From the NCBI GenBank assembly GCA_029582165.1, contig CM055892.1, positions 11,140,754 through 11,204,753 on the forward strand: a DNA stretch of 64,000 bases. Direction: 5' to 3'. Source of the stretch: Portulaca oleracea. Taxonomy: Eukaryota; Streptophyta; Magnoliopsida; Caryophyllales; Portulacaceae. Below the pieces are notes generated by a model, which searched no databases, was not told the origin of the DNA, and was given only the letters and a program-made list of their open reading frames with translations. Every line of letters begins with the position of its first letter. Position 1 is the first letter of the stretch. Shown piece by piece: positions 47,322 through 58,420 of this stretch. The position numbers and the translations under genes are program-made.

Positions 47322-48680
47322 TCATTGAGCCATTTGAGCGAGTAAGGAAGAGGGTGAGGTAATAACGCAATCCAAGCTTCTCAACCATATAAGTAGATGC
47401 AACGTTGGTACAACTCCCTCTATGGATAATAAGATTGCAAACCTTGCCCCCGACGAAACACCGTGATTGAAAAATGTCTCCCGTTGGGCCTTGTCAAGAG
47501 GGGTTTCATGAGCATGCAAAACCCTCCTCAAAACAAGTGCGCCTCCATGTACGGGTGGTACGGGAGCGGCGTTCTCCTTTTCACTAGTAACCTCTTCTTC
47601 AACCTCCACTTCGGGATCGTCCTGAGCCATTTGAAGCTCATCATCGATCTCTTGCACTTCTTGAAGGGTCAAAGCACGACGGTTTGGACAATCATCTTGA
47701 AAATGACCATACCCTTGACGTTTGAAATACCTTTTCCCTTCCATCGGACGAGGAGGTTCAGTGGAGAAGACGTAGCAATTCCCTTTCCCTTGTCCGCTCC
47801 AGGTGTCGAAGTGAACTTAGGAGTCTCAACAGATTTCGGGGTGCCTGAATAAGGAGGGGATCGGCTAGACGATGAGAAGTAGGCTCGTGGTGCCGGCTTG
47901 GACAACCTTTTCCTTCCTTCGTCGCTCAACTTGGAGAGCCAAACTGCACAAGTCATCCATAGAATAGTAGGGCTGAACTTCAATTTTTTTGGCAACTGTG
48001 GGGTCCAAACCATTCAAGAAATGCATCATTATTTGCTCTTCCAGTTCTTGGAGGTCGCTTTTGATAAAGAGCTGCTCGAACTCCATAATATAATCGCTCA
48101 CAGTCCTCTTGCTCTGGGTGAGAGCATAAAGCTTCCTCAAGACATCCTGCTTGTAAGTGTTGGGCAAGAAATGGTGGTTCATCAATTGTTTGAGCCGTGT
48201 CCAAATAGTAATTCTCGCCCGACCTTCCCGAGCTGGTTGTGATTTCACATTCTCAAACCAAAGTGAAGCGGCTTTGTTGAGCTTCAAACTAGCGATCTTG
48301 AAAGATTTCTCGTCGTCGTATTCCTTAGTTTCAAAAATCATATCCATTAATTGGATCCATTCAAGGTACTCGTCCGGATCGTTGGAACCATTGAACTCGG
48401 GGATGTCGATCTTGACGTCTTGGAAATCGTCACGAGGGGGTCTATCGTGCACTTCCCGACGAGTTCGGCGACGAGGAGAGACCCTAGCTTCATCACTCGA
48501 CTCAAAGTTGGGAGGAGGACGGATAGGGTTTTGGGCGCGCCTCCGATGTTCAATTTGGGGGTGACCTTGATGTTGGGCGGCCATGTGGTTCACTTGGGCC
48601 ACAAGGTCCCGAAGAGCCCGTCGATAGTGGAGTACTGACTTTCCATGGAGGTGAGTCGGTTCTTGACATCTAGAGCTCAA
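47322..48680 (-). pseudogene. gag: gag and protease start of gypsy element D
   Basis: Frames 48680-47865 and 47744-47322, minus strand. The capsid-like part is VKIDIPEFNGSNDPDEYLEW, then LWFENVKSQPAREGRARITI and YIMEFEQLFIKSDLQELEEQ. A frame change near 47860 leads to the zinc-knuckle position YFKRQGYGHFQDDCPNR, where Tyr and Arg replace the first two Cys, so it could not bind zinc. The protease active site, read in the neighbouring frame, is LIIHRGSCTNVASTYMVEKL with His-Arg in place of Asp-Gly/Thr (codon His at 47422-47424). The layout and iMet PBS suggest a chromovirus-type gypsy element; the clade is not certain. Confidence 0.78.
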
Positions 48681-49070
48681 GGGCTTCTCCGATGGCTTGA
48701 TTCCTCTCGATCGGAATTAACTTCTCCGTCCATATCGAGGGAAGGGTGAAGGATGGTATGTGTTTGGGAAGTTTTTGTGGAGTTTGGGGGTTTTCTTGTA
48801 GTGGGCTATTGTTTGGTTAAGGGTTCTTTGTGTTTTAGTCACTTGGACATTTCAATGAACACCTTCCGGGCACTAATTTCCAACTTCAGCTCAAAAACTC
48901 CTATATGCTTCAAATTCAACAAACACAATAGCAATAACAACTTCTCCAACACACTTGGAGGCACAGGGAATGGGGAACGCCAATATTCAATCAAATTCAA
49001 CAAAAGACAACTCTACTAGTAATGAACAATAGAGAAATGAACACAATACTCAAGCTAATGCAAACCTTGT

Positions 49071-49082
49071 GCTCTGATACCA
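49071..49082 (-). other. Initiator tRNA-Met primer-binding site of element D
   Basis: Minus strand TGGTATCAGAGC, the canonical 12 nt, two bases inside the LTR end. Confidence 0.88.
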
Positions 49083-49084
49083 AA

Positions 49085-49887
49085 TGGAGCGTATGCGTGG
49101 AGGGAGATAATAAGCTTGAGTAATAATTTCACAAATCATCCATGAACATTAGCGTTGAACACCATAAGAATGAATAGGGCCCTTGGATAAAGGATGAAAT
49201 CTACCACCAAAAGCTAACAACCCACCATGATTATCATAAAGGAAACCACCAAATAATTAATAAAGGGAAGACTTGAACACCACCAAACAATGCTTGGATA
49301 AAGTAAACAAGATTTAGGGAAAGAGGCTTGGGGAGCACTCATTCATTTCATATCATAATCAACATGATCTAACTTGGGAAATGTATAAACAAAGTATTTA
49401 TACTAAGTAACAAAATTAAGCCAAAACTCAGTGTTTTAATAAACAGAACACGCGAATCAGCAGCGTCGTCTCGGGCGAGACACCCCTTGTCACGGGCGCG
49501 ACAACCTGGCCAGCGTGACGTCGTGGACGTGAGCTCCAGACGTCGTGGGTGTCACCGAGCGAAGACTCCTAGGCGATTTGGCAAGCTCACAGTGGTAGCG
49601 AGCACTACGCTTGGATGTCGCGGGCGCTACTTGCTTGGCCAGCGTGAGGTCGCGGGCAAGACGTGCCAGGTCACGGGTGCTACCTCGTCCTGTTCGAATT
49701 CACTAACATGCCCATCAAAGTTTTGCGGGCGCTACCGGACGGGTCGCGGGTGCGACGACCTTCTTCCCAAACGTTCTGTTGCCTGTCGTGACGCGTCGTG
49801 GGCGTTACCTGGATGGTGGCAGGTGCGACACTGCCGTTGATTTTAGATGTTGCTTCTTCCTTGAACTTTATTTATCCCGGGGCTACA
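49085..49887 (-). repeat. 5' LTR of gypsy element D
   Basis: On the minus strand it begins TGTAGCCCCGGGATAAATAAAG (49887) and ends CGCATACGCTCCA before the PBS. A TATAAATA box lies at plus 49395-49402, with a dense GC-rich repeat cluster upstream of it. The inner boundary is firm. The outer one is inferred because no partner LTR is present. Confidence 0.6.
49455..49832 (-). promoter_or_regulatory. Cluster of degenerate GTCGCGGGCGCTACC motifs upstream of the TATA box of element D
   Basis: About ten irregularly spaced variants on the plus strand, for example GTCGCGGGCGCTAC (49617-49630), GCGGGCGCTACC (49725-49736), GTCGCGGGTGCGAC (49743-49756), GTCGTGGGCGTTACC (49796-49810). Composition is far more GC-rich than the surrounding DNA. 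Function unknown. Confidence 0.6.
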
Positions 49888-49904
49888 CCCAAACCCTGAT
49901 ACCT

Positions 49905-50991
49905 CCTAGCTTTCAATCTCAGGACGACCCGGTCCGGTCCCGAGGCCTCCGGGGTCGGTGGATCAAACGAGCCTTCCTAGAAGGTCTTGGGGCCCATCCA
50001 TTGGATGGCCGAGACTAACCTTGCAACTCCGAAAGTTACCGGGAATTGTAGCTCAAGGTTCGATGTAGTCGAGGCGGCTCGCTTGGCTGAGATCACAAGA
50101 GAAGAGAATGGAACCTGAATCTATTCATCTACCCTAACCCAAAACAATAAATAAAAAGAAAGAAAACATATAGTAGATGCTAAGCTATTTCCCTGGTAGT
50201 CTCTCGAACAGACAAGCCTCGACATGCCTTTAACTCTTGAATGCATCTCTTCGACTCTTGAACGCGTCACTCCGGACTCCGAGTGGGAAGTCTCCAAAAT
50301 AAGAGTCCTCCACAGCAGTCCACACAACACTTGAGACACCGGTTGCTAGACCGCCTGATCTCGATCTAATTGAGACCGAATGAGTATGTGGACCATATCA
50401 GATACGGTCGATCTTTCATACTCTAGGACCTCCAGGAATCACCCTTGTAGTCCTGAACCGAAAGCTTTCTCATAGAAAGTTTTTCCGATTTCCCAAAATC
50501 ACCAAAGGGAGATTACCCAAACAGGCCTCAAGGGATAGAAAGACACTTTTTAGCATCCCATGGGTCACATATATATAGGGGAGAGAGAAAGGGTGGAGGA
50601 GGTTCTCCGCCGATGTGGGACGCGCGCCTGGGGTTCACCACGGACCGTGGTAGACAATAGAATCAAATTCTGCTAAACCCAGGCCCATCACGGACCGTGG
50701 TGACCCACCACGGGTCGTGGTGACCTAGCTACCATCCTTGGTGGCCCTGTTCTCTCCAAAACGGGCCTCGCGCTTTCCTCTATTCTAATCCCATATTGTC
50801 CCGAACCTTTTCCCACATACACATTGCCTTCAAGTCGCTGACTTGTGTGACCCTATGGGACCAAATAATTCGGCTATGATCGAACATATTCGATCATTGA
50901 TTAAGGGGACTTCTAACAAAGTCATTGACCAATGAATTAACTTAGCTAGAGTACTCGGATGAAATTGAACATTGTAGGGACATTCCCAACA
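49905..50991 (-). repeat. Probable copia-type LTR
   Basis: Minus strand starts TGTTGGGAATGTCCC at 50991, contains GTCCCACATCGGCGGAGAAC and a TATA-like CCTATATATATG (plus 50568-50579). Near 49910 it reaches AGGTATCAGGG, a weak match to an iMet PBS. Such TGTTGG...CCCACATCGG openings are common in plant copia LTRs. The end is not a clean CA, so the lower boundary is uncertain. No copia coding sequence is present. Confidence 0.5.
50638..50725 (-). promoter_or_regulatory. CACGGACCGTGGTGACC dyad cluster upstream of the TATA box in the copia-type LTR
   Basis: CCACGGACCGTGG (50638-50650), CACGGACCGTGGTGACC (50689-50705) and CCACGGGTCGTGGTGACC (50708-50725). The first two are perfect or near-perfect palindromes. 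They lie about 60-150 bp upstream, on the minus strand, of the TATA-like box at 50568-50579. Confidence 0.65.
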
Positions 50992-51190
50992 CATTGACAC
51001 CAAGAAAGACTGGAAAATCATCATCGACACCAGGAAATACTAGAAAATCATCCGCGACATCGAGAAAGACTGAAAAATCATCACCGACACTAGGAAAGAC
51101 TAGAAAATCATCATCGGCACCGGGAAAGACTAAAACTGACACCAGGAAAGACTGAAACCGACACCGGGAAAGACTAGAAAATCTCATCGA
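50992..51190. repeat. About 30-bp minisatellite
   Basis: Seven degenerate copies of CACCAGGAAAGACTAGAAAATCATCATCGA, some shortened to 18-20 bp in the second half. The open minus-strand frame over it (repeating DDFLVFPGV) is a by-product. Confidence 0.85.
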
Positions 51191-51235
51191 AATACGCCTA
51201 TCATTGGGCATCAGTAGTACAATGATACGACAAGT

Positions 51236-51400
51236 TTTCGATCATTCACGAAGAGGCAGACATCTTATCGACACGCTCCTATCATCGGGGGTTAACAGTA
51301 CGAAGAGGCAGACATCTTATTGACACACTCCTATCATTGGGCGTTCACGAAGAGGTTGTCAGCACAGCATGCTGATCAACGGGCGTTCACAATACGATGC
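51236..51400. repeat. Direct repeat of about 65 bp
   Basis: ACGAAGAGGCAGACATCTTA followed by TGACAC/CGACAC...CTCCTATCATYGGG occurs at 51239 and again at 51301, with a third partial (ACGAAGAGGTTGTCAGCAC, GGGCGTTCAC) after it. Confidence 0.75.
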
Positions 51401-51960
51401 GAAGGATCTATTTTTCAAGACTACTTTGATCATCATCTTATTTAGACTCGATCAAATTGGAGGCTCTCTGTAGACATCAGATTTTGTCCTAGTTTTGTAT
51501 ATTGTAACTTTTAATTATCTAAACTAGGATGTGAGTCAGGCTGAGCACTTGCCATGCATCCTCAATCTCCACAAAGTATCCCATTCCCTTCCATTTCTAA
51601 GCATCTCGCATGAAACCTATCATTTCCTATCAATTACACCTCAAAAACCTTTATTTTCCACCCTTTCCACATACATGTGCTCACCTTTTTGAATTCCATT
51701 TTCTTTTCACAAGTCTCATGGCCTGATTTCTTTTTTATTAGGTTAAAGTACACATCATGAGCTTTCCAACTCCTTTTGAATCGCATCAATATATCAAAGT
51801 TCTAATGAGGTTAAAGTACACTTTATAGACCTTTGCATGCAACTAGCATAATAGTATTGGGGGTTGCCTACTACCCACTAAGCAAAAGGAGAACAAACGG
51901 AGCCATATCAACACTAAAGAAAGTACACTGGAGGCCAAATATTAACAAGCATGTCTGGGA
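51401..51960. other. Unassigned DNA
   Basis: No gene recognised. At 51443-51505 the words GACTCGATCAAATTGG and TAGACATCAGATTTTGTCCT are similar to 53650-53690 (GACTCGATTAAAGTGG, TAGACACCAAATTTTGTCCT), suggesting that the two places bracket one duplicated or repetitive unit. Confidence 0.4.
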
Positions 51961-51984
51961 GATTCCAGTGACGTATATAAAAGT

Positions 51985-53546
51985 AATAAAGGTAGGGGGT
52001 TTCCAACAATCATTCTTCAAGTAATCAAGTAATCAAGATATGGAGGTTTTGATGGCTCACCATGCAATCAAGACCGAGAGGTTCCAATAAACACTCATCA
52101 AATAATCAAGACCTAAAGGTGTAGGTAATTACTCATTAAGTAATCAAGATAAGGAGATCTCGGCAATCAAAATTGTGAGGTTTTGGCAATTATTCTTCAC
52201 GCAATCAAGACCGAGAGGTTCCAACAATCATTCTTCAAACAATCAGAACTTGGGAGGTTCTAATATCACTCATCAAGCAATCAAGACCAGGAGGTTCCTA
52301 CAATCACTCATCAAGCAATCAATATTGGTGATGTATATTTGCCTAGCTATATACATCAAGGCCTAGCTAAAGGACCTCAATCTAGCTAGAAGCTACAAAT
52401 GTCGCCTTGGGTATCAACAACTACAAGGGTTTATTAGCTCAAGGAAGAAAGCATGAAGGACCTTGATGGTATTTTAGCTTACATGGAGTTACTCTCACAT
52501 TTGGAGGACATCAATGAGCATAAATAACTCTCAAGTCCTTATTGAGAAGTCATCTCTCACGGCAGCAAAGGACTCCATCAAGTACAGTTCGATATTTTGC
52601 TCTATAACTCTAGATCCATACATCTATTGAGGAAATCATCAAAAGACAGATTGGAGCTCTTTCAATAAGCTTTCTAATGGTTTTTGAATCAATGAAAACG
52701 ACAAGTATTGAAGGACTTATAGCAATTTCTTTCTAGAGTTGTATTTTAGAGTTTATGATGTCATAAATAGGATATATGATGTAATAGTTGATTCTTGGTT
52801 TCTTGAACCCTAGGTACACGTCCAAGAGGTCCTAAGAGTAGTATAAATAGACCCCCTAGGGTGCCATTGTATTCATTCATTACATCTTATATCAAATACA
52901 AAGTAAACACATTGTGTTTTCTCTCTAGCTTGTGTGCTAGAATTGGTTCTCTTGAGGGAGAGTCTTTTGAATCTCTTCTTCTATTCTAAGATTGGCTATC
53001 TTAGATGGTGATAGGAAGAGTTGGAGGATTCTAGGAGTGGTGAATCTGTATCTCCTTAGAAGATCCCAAGCCGTTTATCATTCGATCAAACGATTCATTC
53101 TTGTTGTAAGTTTCAATCTATTCTTTTGAATCTTTTGATTTCCATTGCATTTTCATTCCATTCTTTTCCATACCAACCAGAATACATCCCCATTCATTCG
53201 TTCATCCCTCCATCCATTCATTCATCATCCATTATTCATTCATTTACACTCCATTTCCATCTTTATTCATTCATTCTTGTGATCAAGAATCAATCTATCC
53301 AACCCCAAGTTTAAAGATCCTTATATTGTTGTGTAATGTGATCATCCTTGATCCCATTATACATCAATTGGGAGGTTCCAACAATCACTCTTCAAGCAAA
53401 CAAGAACAGGAGGTTCTGGCCATCATTCTTCAAGCAATCAAGACCAAGAGGTTTCGTCAATCATTCTACAAACAAGCAAGTCTGGGAGGTTCCAACACCC
53501 TTTCAATAAACAAGCAAGTTCGGGAGGTTCCAACACCCTTTCAATA
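51985..53546. repeat. About 38-bp minisatellite, split by a solo LTR
   Basis: Degenerate copies of GAGGTTCCAACAATCACTC, then TTCAAGCAATCAAGACC, run from 51985 to 52328 and resume at 53367-53546 after the solo LTR. The last copies (GGGAGGTTCCAACACCCTTT) are a nearly exact 36-bp pair. Confidence 0.82.
52329..53366 (+). mobile_element. Solo LTR with perfect 5-bp target duplication
   Basis: It begins TGATGTATATTTGCC and ends CCATTATACATCA (ends TGATGTATA/TATACATCA inverted, 9 bp), 1038 bp. ATTGG flanks it on both sides (52324-52328, 53367-53371). A TATA-like GTATAAATAGACC (52839-52851) gives plus orientation. TCTTTTGAATCTCTTC- and CATTCATTCATT-rich stretches follow. No internal retroelement sequence: the usual product of LTR-LTR recombination. 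Confidence 0.88.
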
Positions 53547-53699
53547 AATGACATAGCCCAACAAAAGTCCAATAAAATTCTTCGGCAACCAACAAAGTCA
53601 AGTCGTTTGAAGAATACATAACCAAGCTTAGGAGGTCATTGTCCTGCTTAGACTCGATTAAAGTGGGAACTATATATAGACACCAAATTTTGTCCTACT

Positions 53700-54465
53700 T
53701 ACATTTGTAACATTTTATTTTATTTTATTTCTAGAACATTTTATTTTATTTTATTTATTTTTGTTCTGCATGATTAATGATTAAATTAATGAAATATTTG
53801 TTACTCCTCTTCTTTTATCTTCTTCTCAAGTGATCTTGACTTAAGTAGAGGTCGTCCTCTAGATGGACAGGTCGAAAGAATCATACTTTAGGCTTGTAAC
53901 CTTATCCCAAACCACTCCATCTTGTGGTTCGCAGGCTGAAGTTAATTATTATAGTTTGTTAATTTATCTTTAAAATTAAATGGAGACTCTTTTATTCATG
54001 ACTTGCATTAATTAATCTTTAGTTTTGTATTATAAACTTTTTTTATTTTAATTAGTTGGCTTCACAAGTCTTTCTGAATCATAGATACTTTGTTAATTGT
54101 TATTGTCTTATAATAATAGTCATATGATATGCATAATTCAGGGGTTAATATTAGTCAAGCTTGGAAGCGCAAAACTATAGATTAATTAATGTAAGTCATA
54201 AATAAAAGAGTTGCCAATTAAGTTAAAGACAAATTAACCAACTATAATAATTAATTCCAGTTTGAGAACCAAAAGATAGGTTCAAGGGTAAGGCTACAAG
54301 CCTAAAGTATGATTCTTTTGGCATGTGCGTCTAAAGGATGGTCCCTATATAACTCAAGATTACTTTAGAAGTGGCTGGTGGAGGAACACGAGTGACAATT
54401 ATTTCATTAATCTAATCATTAATCATGCATAATAAAAATAAAAATAAATGAAATAAAAAGACAAG
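53700..54465. repeat. Imperfect inverted repeat with about 300-bp arms
   Basis: Left arm (53700-54015: GCATGATTAATGATTAAATT, AAGAATCATACTTTAGGCTT, TTAATTATTATAGTTTGTTA) pairs with the right arm (about 54170-54465) at roughly 80 percent by eye. About 150 bp between them is unpaired. It could be a foldback element or an inverted duplication. Ends are AT-rich and no target duplication is clear. Confidence 0.75.
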
Positions 54466-54727
54466 AAATAATCAATAATGAATAATGCACATTTTTATGC
54501 ATATATAAATCATAAAAATAAGGGATATATGATGAAAATATTAAAAAATAAATAACAATGCTTAAATAAATTCAACCTCGAACGTAGTTAAACACAGATA
54601 GAACCGAGGTAGAAAATGAGGGAGAAGAGAGAAAAAATTCCTCAATGTCAATACTATTGGGAAATTTTGGAATGCTAAATAATGAGGCTAGATTACCCTA
54701 CTTATAGAGGCTTTTGGGTAAATAAAA

Positions 54728-54890
54728 GTTTTTTGGCAATGTCCTTCACATGGTTTTCTTTTTAGAGTCATAAAACAATTGCACTGAGAATATAAAGAAT
54801 GTAATAAATAAAAAAAAAAGAAAGTTTTTTGGCAATGTCCTTCACATAGTTTTCTTTTCAGAGTCATAAAACAAATGCATTGAGAATATG
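54728..54890. repeat. Tandem duplication of about 68 bp
   Basis: GTTTTTTGGCAATGTCCTTC through TTGAGAATAT occurs at 54728 and again at 54824, separated by an A-rich bridge. Confidence 0.8.
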
Positions 54891-55349
54891 AGATTCATAT
54901 ATAGCATTGTTGTTCCCCAAACAAACGAAAGCAACCGTTACTTTGTTTTGAGTTGATGACACCCTAAGCCTTGTAGCTTCATATACAACAATGGTGAAGC
55001 CTGCACTGAAAGCAATGCAAGTAAATATGTAGACCCATGTGATAACTATAACAAGATGTGAACGGATCATGGACAATTCCACGGAAATGAATCAATAAAA
55101 TTGTGGCTCTCAAATAAAAAAGTATGGACCTATAATAATTGATACCTAAAGGTTACTGTTGGTTGTTCAAAGGAAATTGTGTATGGCGAAGGAAAATATT
55201 AAGGTCGATTGTACAAGTAATAGACAATGGAGATGGATATGAAGTTATTTTATAGTAAGAAGTTATAACTAGTTGATACAAAGACGAGAGAAGGTTTAAA
55301 ATGCATAAAATGGTATTGAGAGTTGTCAATTTGCAAAGACACTCTGTTA

Positions 55350-55573
55350 CAACCTAGTTGGCAGTACATTGGAGAGTCCCACTGGCCCATAGACTAAAGA
55401 AATACAGGATGAAAACCTTAGCCCTTTTTATGTGTCATGGCAATCATACAGTATTGAATATTAACCATTTATTTCTGCAATGCCCCTTAGCAACAAGCAT
55501 TATAACAAGAATAGTTGATTGGCTTGGGTTAAAGCATGATGTATATTCGCTGGAACAGTGTGAACAAAAGTGA
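55350..55573 (+). pseudogene. Fragment of a LINE reverse transcriptase, zinc-binding region
   Basis: The reading PLAHRLKKYRMKTLALFMCH, then GNHTVLNINHLFLQCPLATS and IVDWLGL resembles the zinc-binding end of plant non-LTR reverse transcriptases (rLxxxgm..l..C..C....ES.xHLFxxCpfs..iW...l.WLG). One Cys of the CxxC pair is missing (MCHGN). Only about 70 codons remain, with no RT core. Confidence 0.5.
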
Positions 55574-58411
55574 AGAAATGCAAAGATACCTTAGAATAAG
55601 TCACTCCTTGTACCAGCAAGGTTCACAGCTACTGTTTTCTCAACTTGGGAGGCTAGAAATAGAGCCAAATTTCAACTGAGTACAACCTAATATACAAAAG
55701 ACAATCAAGTAAATTAGATAGAATATTATAAATGGAGTTTGATTCTTAGCCAAGGGATCAAAGAAATATACCAAAATATATGGATGTCTATTGGGAAGTA
55801 TTAACTTGCTAAGCTAGAAGTTGCTACAATAGGTTATAAACAATTTCCCTCCATTTGGGGGATATTGGACTATTGGTATAAGAACTTATTGCTTTTTGCA
55901 AAAAATAAAAAATAAACAATAAAAACTAAAATTCTTGTTTTTCTGGCTTCGAGCACCACGACCCACTTCTCCTTTGCATAGGAGGACTAATCTATCCCAA
56001 GAATGCCTAAATTTTGGTGTATTTAAAGTCTTATGAAGAGGTACGTTTTACAAAATCAGAAGCGAGAATAAATTATTTGAATAAGACAAAGATCAATAAG
56101 TAAACTATATCAAAATCCAAACTGTAAAACCAAAGATTAAAAAATAAAGCTGGTAAAACTAATATCAATAAGCACTTCAAAATAATATCAACAAACAACT
56201 CATATTGCTAATTTTCAGTTGGTTTTGAACGAGTCGAAACATACTCTGAAAGTATAACTAATATCAAAAAACGCCTCAGAATTACTCTTTGGTCTACCGA
56301 AAAAAAAAACGATAGGAAACATGATCTTAGGAATGCAATATGAAACATATATGATTCATGAGATGAGCTCCCATATATTGACATAAGAAATGAAAATATC
56401 CAAATATGAAGAGCATGATCGCTAATCTAGAAATGTCAAAAACAATAGGCTCTACACTCAAATGTGAAAACAACAATAAAGCTTATTCTTTATAACAATA
56501 TGAATAAATAAACAATATGGGGAATGGAGATCATATTAGAGTGCAGTTGAATGTAAATTGTTTGGACAATTTAGTTGATAACTTTGCATGATAGTAGTCT
56601 TATATTTCTACAATTGCAATAAAGAAATCCACTCCAAGGACTCGAGAAAACTTCCAATGCATTCTACCAACTCCTTCCTTAGCAGAGGTAGAAATTAGGT
56701 TATCTTCAACGTTTATTATTTTCAACTATGTAAATTACAATTCGCTTGTCAGTACAAGGGCATTGTTGGAAATAATCCTGCTATAAAGACTATGATCTAA
56801 AATTTAGTCAAATGTCACTCTAATGGACCTTCCCTAAGTCAATAGTTCAATAAAATTTACAAGAAAATTGTTGGAAATAATATCAACAACATTTGGAAAG
56901 GGACATCATTCAAGTTATCAAAACTAATCTGAATAAATGATATCAATTAAGGAGTAACTGCCCATGAGCCCTAAAACAAGTCTAGGAACTTTCTCTTAGC
57001 CTCTCAACTATAAGTAGCAAAACTCATTGCATTGCACCAGTAGTGGTTCCATATAGCTTGGATCCTAGCTAACTGGTAAAGATACCAAACGTGGACCAAA
57101 TAAGCTGGAAAATTACAAACGTAACAATCCAAAATATCTTTCCTTTTCAATGTCCACATCCCCAAAATTCAAAGTTTTAACATTCATTAAGAAAACTACC
57201 TGATCAAGTGGTGAGAACTCCACCTCAATCTACCAACACCCCCAATCAAAAAATAAAGAACAGAAAAGGCATGATCCCTTAGCCCCACACCTCATAATTG
57301 CAACAGTGGGCCATCTCATGAGGAGGGATGATGGGAGCCAATCATTATCAAATTTCAAAACTGTAAACGCTAAAAGAAAACATAAACCGACAAGATGTGA
57401 AGCTACATCACATATTCCCCTGTTGGCCATGTCTTTCTACATCCAGTTTCCAAGGTAGGTTAATATAAGCATATAACACACACTTCATTCAAACATAAAT
57501 ACAAACAACTTATAACAAGCACGTTAAATACCATGTTCAAATATTTTGTTATTGTATCATACAGAAAAGTAATGACTACTATTTCAGGAGTTTGAAACAT
57601 GAGAATATTAAAAAAAAACTCACACCAAAATTAGGATCTTTAAGAAAATTGAAGAAAATTGGAACTAAATCTAAACAGGGTAAGGGAGTATACTCATATC
57701 TCTTACATCGTTTATTGGCAAGTGCCATAATGCTTATGTAATGAATATCAAGAACGTCAACTTGGGCCACATCAATAGAAGATTGAAAGCAATACATTTT
57801 TCAATGTGGCATTCAACACAAACTAATGGATCTTATAAGCCCTAAGGGGGCACTTTATGTATAAATAAATTGAAAACACTGAATTTGTAAAGACATCACC
57901 GATCACATGCTTGAGCTGCCAAAAAATATATGTTTGTCCACAATATTTTTTATTGTGCATGTGTGTATTTTGGTTGGGGGAGGCGGGAGGAGGGTGGAAA
58001 AATGAATTGTAACTGTGCTTGGTCCATTTATTGATCACTACCTGACATAACGAACTACAAGTTGTCTACTGGTGCCCTTGTGATCGAGTACCTGACATAA
58101 TGAACGTCAACTTGGGCCATTTTGCTGTATACTAATAATTATTGTTCTTTAATTTGGCTTTTGAGTGGTAATATTATTTGGGTGGTAGAAGTGTTTACTC
58201 AGATGCTTACTGGTGAAATTGTCTTGGTGTGATGCTACTTTGATTTACAGGAATTGATTTTGTTATAGGATTTGATTTTATGGCCATATGTAAAAGAAAT
58301 GCAGGGGCTTAGAGTTGTATATAATGTTCCTGAATTGTACATAACGCTCTACACGTGTTAAGTAATCTTTTAACTCTGAATGAGATAGAAAAATCTAAAT
58401 TGATCACTTCA
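55574..58411. other. Unassigned AT-rich DNA
   Basis: No frame with domain resemblance on either strand; only short AT-driven frames. An AACGTCAACTTGGGCCA word occurs twice (57752 and 58102). No other feature supported. Confidence 0.4.
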
Positions 58412-58420
58412 TTAATTTTT

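Noticed and set aside
49487..49840. Plus-strand 117-codon Arg/Gly/Cys-rich frame
   Set aside because: It lies on the GC-motif cluster inside the LTR of element D; composition explains the openness.
50942..51211. Minus-strand frame with repeating DDFLVFPGV
   Set aside because: A translation of the 30-bp minisatellite. No start context or family support.
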